From contig NC_087062.1 of NCBI RefSeq assembly GCF_963678635.1, positions 25,883,419-25,947,418 on the forward strand: a stretch of 64,000 nt of DNA, given 5' to 3'. Below the pieces are notes generated by a model. That model had not been told where the DNA came from, made no database searches, and worked only from the letters and a program-made list of their open reading frames with translations. Origin of the DNA: Symsagittifera roscoffensis (taxonomy: Eukaryota; Xenacoelomorpha; Acoela; Convolutidae). The position numbers and the translations under genes are program-made. This document shows, one piece after another, positions 34,140 to 45,200 of the stretch; the stretch's first letter is position 1; each line of letters starts with the position of its first letter.

Positions 34140-35833
34140 GCTTGTCCTTCGACACTGTCGAAGTGGATGCCATCTGTGGTCAGTCTGGCTTGATCCATGG
34201 CTCTCAATTCATGTTCAATGTCCATGAGGATCATTCTTCCGGCATTTCGATTTGCTAGGTTTCTCAAGATGTTGTTCCATCTCATGACTCCCTCGTTGTG
34301 CCTTCTTCCTGATGCTGTCAGGCTTCTTGCGTTCATTGGCACCGTGCAAACGGTCAGTACCGCGCAACTGAACTTCTGCCAGAGAGTAGTAAACAAACAG
34401 ACCATCATTGATTCCCACAGTGCTTCCTGCTCATCTGATCCTCTGGAGATATCATTCGTCCCAACTAAGATCATCACATTGGGTATCTTCCCTGGATTCA
34501 TCAGCTCCATCATGCGATATAATTGGGCAATCGTCGCGCCTCCAAAGGCCATCACCGTGGTGACCCATGAGGTCCTCAAATTCGACAGCACTCTGACTAA
34601 GCTGTCTCCCAATATCAGTTGAGATGTCCCGAGTGGTGGTTGCTGCAGGTTCACAGCTGGGCTCCAGGTAGCTCGATTGAAGCAGGCTCTCGGATCTGTC
34701 TCCGGAACTCCCGTGAAATTATACTTCAATTGATTATTCTTCTGCACGTCTATTACACGAGACACTTTCTTCGCTGGCATCTTCCTTACTTTCCTCTCTG
34801 GGATTCTCGAGTTCCCCATGAGTGGTGTCACGTTACTCATCCCTTGTCTGATTACTGTCTGGGAGAGTTGTACTCTGCCCGTATCGTCAATCGTTCCATA
34901 GGGTGCAGTCACCCCGGAACCTGGTGCATTCTTGTTAGCGACCAGTCGTCCAGCTGTCTCTATCAGTTTTCTCACTGTCTGTTCTACGACGGGATCACCC
35001 AAGGTGTCACTAGGATCCGGGATTGTTACTCGGTTCGTCTCTGCTGGAAGCCGTGTCTCCGTTGTTTGACTCATTTCTCGAGGTGTCAAGAGCTCCATCG
35101 GGGACTGCCCACGAGGAATATCCCTTGCAGGTATCATTTTCTCAATGGACGTCGTCAACGCCACCTGCTCCGATCGCTCTTTGTATTCCTGCCTTAAGCG
35201 TTCGATCTCTTGACCCTGCTTTTTGTTGCAGTCTTCAAACAACTTTCTCCACATGTCCCGGTCTTCCTCCATCGCCAGCATGGTCTTCGTCATATCGTTT
35301 AACTCCTTCTTCGTACTTCTCAACTGATCGTTCATCTCGTCCAGATCTTGTATGGTTTGGTTCGTCTGAACCTTCTGTGTTACTTTCGCCCCTTTTGGTG
35401 GCACAGCTGCTCTCAGTGGTGAACCAGACGAGGTCGCCTCGCTGTTCATCTCCCGATGCATTCTCGTCAGCCCAGGTTTGGGCTTGGAGGGCATTGGCAT
35501 CTCACCTGGTTGGTAAGTCCTAGAACTTCCCAACCCAGGCTCATTCGCCAAGTCACTCCCTGAGAGAGCCCCGTTTCTCCACCTCATCACTCTCATGTTC
35601 GGGCGGTCTAGTACTCCTCTTTCTCCATATGCTGCCATCAACAGGACTTCCGTGGGGCGGTCCCCACGGTTGTCGTGCCCCAAGATGTTAATCAGGGCGG
35701 TCAGCAACATGACCACCTCTGGGTCCTCCAGAGCGAAGTCTCGTTCGATCAGCCGACGATAGATCGCATCTACCATCGGTCCTACATATGCCTCTGCCAG
35801 GTCCATCAATTCATCCAGGTTGAAATTGTCCAT
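34088..35833 (-). CDS. Retrotransposon ORF2: coiled-coil plus SGNH/GDSL hydrolase, 581 aa
   Basis: An intact 581-codon frame. Residues 1-60 are acidic and hydrophobic, and 80-150 are low-complexity. A heptad-rich charged stretch at about 160-225 reads as a coiled coil. Residues about 400-580 form an SGNH-hydrolase domain: GDS with the nucleophile Ser411, FGG around residue 435 for the oxyanion Gly, GTND with Asn460, and DGIHFD with Asp554 and His557. All four family blocks are present and spaced normally, so an active esterase or acyl hydrolase is likely; the substrate is unknown. A coiled coil followed by an esterase recalls the ORF1 proteins of CR1-type LINEs, and extra GDSL-type ORFs have, as I recall, been described in rotifer LTR elements. 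It lies 3' of pol, where env would be, 406 bp after the gag-pol stop. There is no signal peptide. Confidence 0.88.
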   Translation of the reverse strand: MDNFNLDELMDLAEAYVGPMVDAIYRRLIERDFALEDPEVVMLLTALINILGHDNRGDRPTEVLLMAAYGERGVLDRPNMRVMRWRNGALSGSDLANEPGLGSSRTYQPGEMPMPSKPKPGLTRMHREMNSEATSSGSPLRAAVPPKGAKVTQKVQTNQTIQDLDEMNDQLRSTKKELNDMTKTMLAMEEDRDMWRKLFEDCNKKQGQEIERLRQEYKERSEQVALTTSIEKMIPARDIPRGQSPMELLTPREMSQTTETRLPAETNRVTIPDPSDTLGDPVVEQTVRKLIETAGRLVANKNAPGSGVTAPYGTIDDTGRVQLSQTVIRQGMSNVTPLMGNSRIPERKVRKMPAKKVSRVIDVQKNNQLKYNFTGVPETDPRACFNRATWSPAVNLQQPPLGTSQLILGDSLVRVLSNLRTSWVTTVMAFGGATIAQLYRMMELMNPGKIPNVMILVGTNDISRGSDEQEALWESMMVCLFTTLWQKFSCAVLTVCTVPMNARSLTASGRRHNEGVMRWNNILRNLANRNAGRMILMDIEHELRAMDQARLTTDGIHFDSVEGQAWLNRVFQERLDGWKLM

Positions 35834-36239
35834 ACTGTTCTTTCCAAGTTTGATTTGATTTCGATTTCAAGTTTTGACTCAAGTGAGCAATTAAATGATC
35901 AATCAGGATCTAGAAAAGGAATCACGACTGTCACACCTGTCAGTTTCACCTTAATATATATCGTTAAAATTTGCTTAAAGACAGTTCAGATAAAAAAATA
36001 TTTATCCTAAATTTTATTAAAATCAATTGGTTTCTAAAATTTTGGAATTCGACCTAAGATTGGACAATCCAAACTTTGGATCTATTCCCAAAATCGTCAT
36101 TTAGTTGTTCATGGTCACTAACGCTTACTTACCCATGATCTTAATAACCTAACACATAACATAACATAACATAACATAACACACATATCACATATTACAT
36201 GCAACTTGGTCTTTGGCCTAACACCCTCTCGCTCATCAC
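35834..36239 (-). other. Gap between gag-pol and ORF2 of the retrotransposon
   Basis: These 406 bases are AT-rich and contain five ATAAC units at 36156-36180 (TTATG on the coding strand). It may hold a splice acceptor or an internal promoter for ORF2, but no signal is strong enough to call. Confidence 0.5.
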
Positions 36240-39200
36240 TTAGCCTATACTTAAGTAATATTTCTTATGTAGATACACTTGTATGTTCGTATCAGAGAAT
36301 ATCACGTGTACAAGCGCGTACAATTCCCGAGGATGCAGTCTTCCTCTATTTGGATCGTACACTGGAAGCGAAAGCTCCTTCACGTCCATTTCCACAAGGA
36401 AGTCCCTCAGCCTCGTCAAAGACAAGACTAGGTTTTCTGGGTCCACGTGCTGCTTCTCTGTCGCCCTCGTTACCAAGAAGCATAAGTACTTTCCCGGTAT
36501 CTGCGACGCCGCCGGGGGTAAGGCTGCTACGCCCCCTATCCCTGGTCTTTGCCTCCAAAGGAATTCCACGTTTTTGTATTCCCTCTTAAAATCTGCCGCT
36601 AGCGCCGTCCTAAAACTCATGTCTGCGGTGATTGCTATCGCACATGTTCTGTTTGTGAGTATGAAATCACTATCTGTTAGTACTATGTTACTTGAATATT
36701 CATTTGGTAAGTTAAAATATGACTCAACTACCCTGCCTATGTCAGGTTTCTTAGGTTCTTCGCCTGTTTCTGCTTCTAAGTTTCCTGTTTCTCTTGCTAT
36801 TCTCAATTTTTTTATTATCAAGTTTTCAGTGTGGGTAAGTCCTACCCCCACTCCCCGGACAAAAACATCCATCGGCGTCCCCGTCTTTCGCATACCGGGT
36901 ATTAAGTCAAGATTAGAAGCTGGAATGAGAAGTTGTCCTTCCTGGGCAGCCCAGGAAGGATCATCTCGTTCGGTCTTAATGTATTTCGCGCTTTCGCGAT
37001 CTACGTCTTGAATCGTAACGCTGGTCTTTTCAGGGTCTGATGTCATTTCGTTCAGCCACTCTAAGACACGCAGGTTCGTCAGGTCTTGTTCATTTGACTG
37101 CTGTTGCTCATCGTCGAACTCCACCTCGGGTTTTGACCAGTCGTCAACCCACTCATCGTTGTGATCATTGACTATGTCAATGTCTTGTGACACGGTTATT
37201 TCCTCTAAACCCACTACTTCCTCCACTATTTTCTTTAGATCTATCCTATCCACTACAAAGTCGTCACCGTAAGGATTGTATTTCTTTCTTGGTCTCATCC
37301 CGTCTTTCTGACGAGTCTGCATCGTGAACGGAAGATCTGGTTCCATGTTCTTGGGAATCTCTGTCTGTTCGGGATCCTGCCAATCTTCCTCTGCGTAGGG
37401 TAAGGTCTCATCGTCCGCTTCGATCTGTTCGTTTGGATCCAGGTCCAGCGGTGTATCTGTACCATCCTCTACGATTTCGTTTCCATCGTTCTTCTGCCTG
37501 GTGCCTTTTTCATTGACCTCACAAGCAGGATCCATCATTAGATAATCCCCTTCTTCCATGTCTGCAGGTACACACCAGTCTTCTGTCGATGGATTGTGTG
37601 GCTTGATGTTTTCGTAGTGGGCGGCTCGGCCAGTACTCAGTCTATAAAAGCGTCCCTCTTGGTGCACCTCTGTAATCATGAAGGGTCCCCTCCACTTTTT
37701 TAGAAGCTTCTTTGTTCCTTTCGGTGGTATAACGTTCTGAAATACCCATACGTAGTCTCCCACCGAGTAGGCTTTTGCACCAGCTGCTTTCTTGTCGAAT
37801 CTTTTCCTCTGCCTTGCCTGTGCTTGCTGAGTATTTCGTCTACACAGATCGTTCAACTCCTGTTGACGTCTGATCACATCCCTCACGTAAACCTGTGGAG
37901 ATGTTTTCTTCCCCTCATATTCTGGGTAGAAGAATGTCAAGGGTAAAGACTTCTCGTGTCCCGTCAGCATCATGTGTGGACTGACCCCAGTGGTGGAGTG
38001 TTGCGTGCTATTATAAGCTCCCATCACCTGTGGAAGGTATCTGTCCCAATCGGTCATGTACCTGGAACAATATACCCTCAGCATCGACACTAACGTCCTA
38101 TTCTGTCTTTCCACTAAGCCATTCGTCTGAGGGTGGTATGTCGTGGAGTGAGCCTGAGCGACTTGTGACCGTCTCATAAGCTCTTTCGTAAGCTCGCCTA
38201 CGAAAGCCGTTCCATTGTCCGATTGAAACGTCATTGGACAACCATGTCTTGCTATCCACGTATTGATCAGGTGGTCGCATGTCTCTTCCGCCGAGGCAGT
38301 TATGCAGGGCACGGCCTCTGCATACTTCGTGAAGTGATCTATCATGACCAAGACTTGGTTGTAACCGCTGTCTGTCATGCATATCTTCTGGTGATCTATC
38401 TGCACCACCTCGTTGAATTCAGACGACTCAATTGATTGTAAAGGAAATCGCAACTTCCTAGGATCCTTGACCTGTTGGCATGACAGACATGCTGTCACCC
38501 ATTTCTCGCATGCCTTTTTCATCCCAGGCCACTCAAAGCGCTTCAGGATCCTCTGATACACTTTGTCGATCCCTTGATGGCCCATCTGATCATGCGACCT
38601 GAATAATAGTTCTGTCTGATAGAGTTGCGGCAACACTATCGCGTTATATTTGTATAAGACCTTGTCTTCTTCTCTTCTCCTGCAAGCCACGATCCCGTCC
38701 TTGTTCAGATATAATCTCCCCTCCTTCTGCATGAAGTATTGTCTCAGGATCCTATAGCTGTCTTCTTCCAGGTCACCTTTGTCAGGTGCACCGTTTTCTA
38801 TCCACCTTTTTAGGTTGCTTGTCATGCGATCATTTCTCTGCGCCCTTAGAAGGTCCGAGAGTCTGTATCTCGCCTTCAAGTACGTCTTCATGACTCTCAT
38901 CTGACTGTTCAGCTCGTTGGGCTGATGTGTGTCTTCTTCCATCTTAACGCACCAAATCTTCGCCAACGGTTGTGTTTCTTGTTGAAACGGCTGAAGATCA
39001 GTCCTGACTACCTCTTTCTGCGGCAACAGGCTTATCGAACGTTTCGATACCGCTATCGTTTCTAAGTCATCCGCTGCGTTGTCAAAGACTCTTTCGCTTG
39101 GTATTAGGTAGCGATCACTGTCAGGATCCTGGTACACCTCTCTGTCCAGGTTTCTCGCCCGAGTTTCCACCAGTAGCGTGTGTATCGCCAGTTCTGACAG

Positions 39201-42200
39201 TTCTGATCCCGAGGTCGAATCCCTGTCTGAATAGGTGTTCATTCTCGAGCTTTCTGACATATCATCCGTCGAAGGTGTTGTGCTGGAGACTGCATGCTCC
39301 TCCAGATCATGTCCGTATTTCCTTCGCATCCATCTGAACTCCCCGGACAAAACTTTGTTCTCTAGGTCCTGTTTCTCATCAGGAATTTTCTCGTCTATCT
39401 CGGACTCCCCGGACAAATTTCCTTGTCCCGGGTGTTGATCTTGTGATCGCTGGTTTTTCTCCTCATCCTTCTCCCCGGACAAATAGTCTTGCAGCAGATT
39501 TTGTTCTACCTCTTCACCCTCTTTTTCCCGGTCTACAAAGGTGACAGTTTTCTTTTGCTTGCCGCTCTCCTGTCCTTTCTGTCCGTAAGAAGTACTGGTT
39601 AAAATCTCCTGGGGTATTGAGGATACTAGTTGCTGAACTATTGTCCTACAATCCCTCTTGTTCTCTTCGTGCTGTTGTCTGGACGGCATGATCTTCACTT
39701 TCTCACTGACTGTTAGCGATGCCACTGCTGCTGTCCACTCGGGGTCATCTCTGGTCACTTCTCTTTCTAACAATCCACCCAGTATCCGCATTACTTGTGG
39801 TGTGACTTGCACCGTTTTATCCAATAATGAGAGGCTGTTTATATTCATGCGAGAGAGTTCTTGCTGGACCAGGTTCGAGCGCAGCAACAAATCCAAGGGG
39901 ACCGGGTCCTCCCTTGACAGGATCTTTATCTCGGCTGCTTTCTCTACAGGTAACTCAGGATGCCCCGGAATTGGATGTCCAGACTTATCCAACCATCTCG
40001 TTAAGGGAAGCGCTTCATAAGTTTCTTTGTCCAGAAACGAGAATCCCTCCTTTACTTCCGCCTGATTGGCCTGCTTCTGCTCCAATCTTTCATAGAACTC
40101 AGTTTTCTTGCTGAGACTGTCAGCATTCTGATGTTTATCACGCATCCTGTGTTCGATTATCATATGGTAGCCATCCAGTCTTACTATCCATCTACCAATA
40201 TAACTCTGATCTATCGAGTAGGTCTTCAACCAGGATAACGCTCTGTTGTCCACGCGTAACTTGAAGGGAGCGCTCCCCAAGTATGCACGGTACTTCTCCA
40301 CGAAGGTAACTACTGCAAACATTTCTGCTTTTGGTGCGCCATATTTCATCTCTGTGTCACTCAAGACTTTGCTGCCGTATGCAATGGGACGGAGAACTGT
40401 TCTTCCGTTCCATTCTTGCTCTTGATGCAATATTCCTGAGATGGCCACCACCGATGCGTCTGTGTCAAGAACATACATGCCCTTTTCTGTAGGCATGCCC
40501 AGCACTGGCGCTTCGCACAGTTCCCGCTTTATGTTCTCGAAAGCAATTTGTGCCTCATCGTTCCATTCGAACTTTTTCCCTTTGTTGCGCATCAGCTTCT
40601 GCATCGGGTACACCTTGTCCGCGTATCCTTTTATGAATTCTCGGTAGTAATTGGCAAACCCTAGGAAGCTCATGAGCTGTGTGTCCGTTCTAGGAGCTTT
40701 CCATGTCAGCACAGCCTCTACTGCTTCTGGATCTGGCCTCACACCATGCCTGTCCACCATTCTTCCCAGGTACTTGATCGAATCCCTAAGGATTTCACAT
40801 TTCGATGGTTTGCATTTCAAGCCTGCTCTTTTCATACATCCGAAGACCTCATCGAGCCGGTCAATGTGATCCTCCAGGGTCGGTGTCGCTATGACTACGT
40901 CATCCACGTAGCACATCAAGAGATTCCCGTACTTTTTGGTCACTCCTGTCAAAGCCTGAGCCATCAGCCTTTGAAAGGTTGCTGTTGCATTGCCCAAGCC
41001 GAAGGGCATCCTCTTCCACTGGTACAACCCCAATTCGCACGCGAATCCGGTTTTCTCCCTGTCCTTCTTTCGCAGAGGAACCTGCCAGAAGGCAGAACCC
41101 AAGTCCAATGTGGTGAAGAACTTTGCATCACCAAGTTTGGATAGGCTCTCGTCTATTCGCGGTATCGGGTACGCATCTTTAATCGTTACCGCGTTCAGGT
41201 AACGAAAGTCGCAACAAAATCTAAGCTGCCCCCCTTTCTTTTTCGCCATTACTACTCCGCAAGCCCATGGTGATTTCGAGGGTTCTATCATGTCGTATTC
41301 AAGCAACATTTCTATTTCCGCTCGGCACGCTTCCGATTTATGTGGCGTCATTCGCCTTGCGCCTTCCCTATGGGGAACGGCGCCCTCTTCTAGTTCGATT
41401 TCGTGTTCGACGAAATTACAGCAACCGATGTCCGCCTTATGTTTTGAAAATACTTCGGCGTTCCGATCTAGGAGGTCCCGCAATTTTTCAAAATCTCCCT
41501 CACCTATTTTTCCTTTTAAATGTTCTATTTCTGGCAAAACCGGTTTGTCAGAATCTAGTTCATATGACGAGGGGCGTTCCGGAAAATTCGAGCAGCTTGA
41601 TAAGCCGTCGTCCGTTTCGGATTTCATTGAAAACAATTTATGAATAGATTTTAATTCATTAATTCTCTTTAAGATTTTATCTTTATTTGCATGATAAGGA
41701 CAGTCTTTCACACTATATTTTTTCAAGTTTTGTGTCTCTTCATAGTCGGTCCTCATCGGCAATGCGTAACCAAGCTTCTTTCCACGCTGGATTGAAACCG
41801 TGGTGTCCAGTGTGTTCAACAACACACTGACACACAGTCCGTTTCGCGTTACCGAGAAGCTCCGGCCTAAAATCACCGAACTCTGACTATTTGGATTCGG
41901 TACTAAGCAAACCTGTTTACTATCACTTAACGAATTTAAATTTCTCATTCTAAAAATCGCTACTACAGCTTGTCCTGGTTGTAATTTTACTTTTCTATCC
42001 AAAAAAACTGGTACCTTATTCTCGTCTGTTATTATCCTATTAATTGGTCTCTTAACATACTTTCGGTCCGGGTTTCTAATCCGTATTAGACCGTTGTTCA
42101 AGTCAATCATCACGTCAAAGTTCCTGACAAAATCTCTGCCCAAGATGAATTGGTCGGCGTCGTCCAGATTCTCTACCACCAGGAAGCTCATCCAAAGGTT

Positions 42201-45200
42201 CCGTCCTCCCATGTGAAGGACCGTCACCGGTGTTCTTCCGGCTACGTAGATAGCTCCTCGATTTGCAGCGGCTAGTCGGAGATTCGTAGGAATCAGATCT
42301 TCCCGCGTGAAGCCCATTCTCTCCCAGGTTTTTATCGGCATCACACTCACCACCGCGCCTGTGTCCAGAAGCCCTGTGACTCCGATTTTTGTTCCGTTGG
42401 TGTCAAGCAGGTGTGCTGTCACATCTGCTTCATATCCAATATGTACCGCGTCTTGTTCCATCATGGCGTCATGGCCTATCCTGCGGACTTTGAGTTCCTC
42501 TTCACCCAAATAGATCTGCCCCATTTGGTCATCATCTGTTGTTATGTAAGTCCTGGTGTAGATGCTGATTCCATCCACGTTCAGCATTATTTGATACGGC
42601 CCATAGACCTCCAAGTAGCGTCCATGAAGTTTCTTCATGCGAGGGCCACCCGTCGTTAGTAGTGCTCGCACAGCTCTCGACTCAGTGCGTGGCTCCACCT
42701 GCCTCAGATAATCTGCATATGTGTCCAAATGCATTAAAGTGAACTCTGATGGTTCACTCAAATTTCTTATTACCTGGTGTCCAGCCACTGAGATTATCGA
42801 CTGTATCTTCTTTCCCTGCGGCGCCATGCCGAACCTCTTACCGGAGATCACTTTAAGTTTCATATCTAAACTGCTTGGTGTTTTCGTCTCTTCGAACTCC
42901 GTTGCCTCGAAGGTATTCAGTTGCTCCTGAAGCTTTTCATTTTCCAGTTCAAGTTTCACTTTTTGTTCGATCTCTTTCGTCACCAATTCCTGCTGTACTC
43001 TATTTAGAGCATCCTTTGCGGCTGCCTTATAATCGATCTTGAAGTCATCGGCCGCAGTTGCTGGTTCCGGTTCACGTGCTTCTTCTGTTACTGCTTGCAT
43101 TTTCTTTGCCGCCAGCTCTTGAGGTTTGTCCTTCCTGCGTGCCTCTGCTTCGCTCAAAAGTCGAGCCTTGCTTGCTTTCACTCCTGACAAAGCTTCTTCA
43201 TGCCTTGGATGCTTGATGTCCGCCACTGCATCCCAGAACTGCGGACAATCTGATTTAAAATGACCTTCCAAGTTGCAAAAGAAACACCTCGGGCCGAATT
43301 TCGCAATTACTCCTCTCATGAAATCCTCATGGTCCAACTCTGACGCATCTTCGTCCTCGAGGCTAAAGCCTATTGCTTTCATGCCTTGTTTGTAAGCTGG
43401 GCATGCTGACACATGATGGTCTGTTGAACTACAATTAGCACAAGAGCGTCTCTTGTCCATATCGTCCCTCGGTTTGTACCAATTGTTCCCTTGGTTCGCT
43501 GGTCCGTTGTTAAAATTGCCATAATTGTTCTTGTAATATCCAGATCTCGAAGGAGGTTTCAACAAAAGATACTCTTTTGATTTGAGCCTCAACTCTTCCG
43601 GTGTTGGCGCATTAGTTGATAGTGGTGTGTAATGCGTTGCTAGCATCGTACGAAGTTCATCATTTTTCACACCATCGATGAATTTTGAGGCTACGGCCAG
43701 GTTCATCCTTCGGTTTGACTCATCCGGTTGGCTGCGTCTTCTCAGCATTTCCAAATCATCGAGAAACTTGTCTATTGTTTCATCTTCTCGTTGCCTCCGT
43801 TTCTCGAAGCGCATCATCGCCTGGTGCCCCTGCACCCCTGATCCGAAACGGTTTAACAAGATTTCGAAGATTTTCTCAGCAGTGTCACGTTGATACTGTT
43901 TCTTAGCCATGACACAGTTCAGGGCTGTCCCTTCTAAGTTGCTGGTGAGCGCGCTGCATTCCTGTCTCTCCGACAAGTCCTCTTCCTCGAAATGCAGCTT
44001 CATTACCTCTATCCAGGTATCAATACAGCCATCAGATTCGTCCTTGTAGCATCTTGGCTTCTTAAAGACTCTTCTGGACTTTTCACTGCGTTCATTGGTT
44101 CTAGATAACCGCGTCAGGAATGTCTCCAAAGACCTGTTCAGGGGTTCAAATGCTGTGGCCATTGCCGTAGCATCCCTTGAGTGTCCCGCCTGAGTGTCCT
44201 CACACCTTGTCGAAGGCTCTGTGTGCGGTGCATCCCTGTAATCCGAATCACCATGAGCGTTTCCCGCTTGGCCCATGTGACTCCTCCTCGGGCTTGTATG
44301 CCCCATGTTGCCAGAATCGCTTCTCCCGGTCGCATGTGTGCTTTGCGTTGGTCGTTCGTTCGAGGTTTGTCTGTTCCCCGTTGAACTCGCTCTACTGTTC
44401 GGGCCCCATGCTGTATTACCCCTTGTGGCATAGCCTGATGAACTGCCCCTGCCTCTAGTGGATCCATACGTCTTCCTCCTTTGATGTTCATTGAAGTTCA
44501 CCCTCGGTTCCCTGCTGGGACCTCCCGAGTTCGGCTCTCCTTCTTTTGGTCCACTCTTGCTGCTTAGTAGCCCGTCCAACCTATCCATGATAGCCTGAGT
44601 TCGCCTCTCCATCATCGCGTCTATCTTTATGTCAAGAGACCCAAGAGGCTGCTCTTGCTGTATTCTTAACTTCTCCATGTCGGCTCTTAAGCGTAACTCC
44701 CTCTGTTCCGCCTCTCTTGTCATTCGCGACAAGTTCCTCGTCATATGTTCGTCCGTTCTTTCTTTCAAGCGTTTTTCGCTTCTGCCAACTTCTTGTCTGT
44801 TGCGGTTTATTTCTTCCCGCAGACTTTCTCTTTCAATGTGAACTGCTCTTTCCAGTTCACTCATCCTTATCGACATCTGTTCATTTTGTTCTCCTAAACT
44901 GCCCACTATGTTGTTTAAGGCTTCCTCTAGTGCTGCCCCGTTATCCATGAGTGGCATCACTAGTGGTGGTGTAACTCTGTCGGTCCCAGGTAGCTTCGTG
45001 CTGGTAGAGATCCGGGCCTTGACTCTCTGTCTTGACGTTTTATCATTATCTATTTCAGGATCCGCTAACGCGTTGCCAAGCCCTCTGGTTCTACTCTCTT
45101 CAGGTTGTGGCTCCGAACTTGTCCTAATCGCGAAGTCCTTCGACTGGCCCGGTGTGTTTGCCTCTTTGCTTATAGTTGTCACTACACCAAATTTGTCCAT

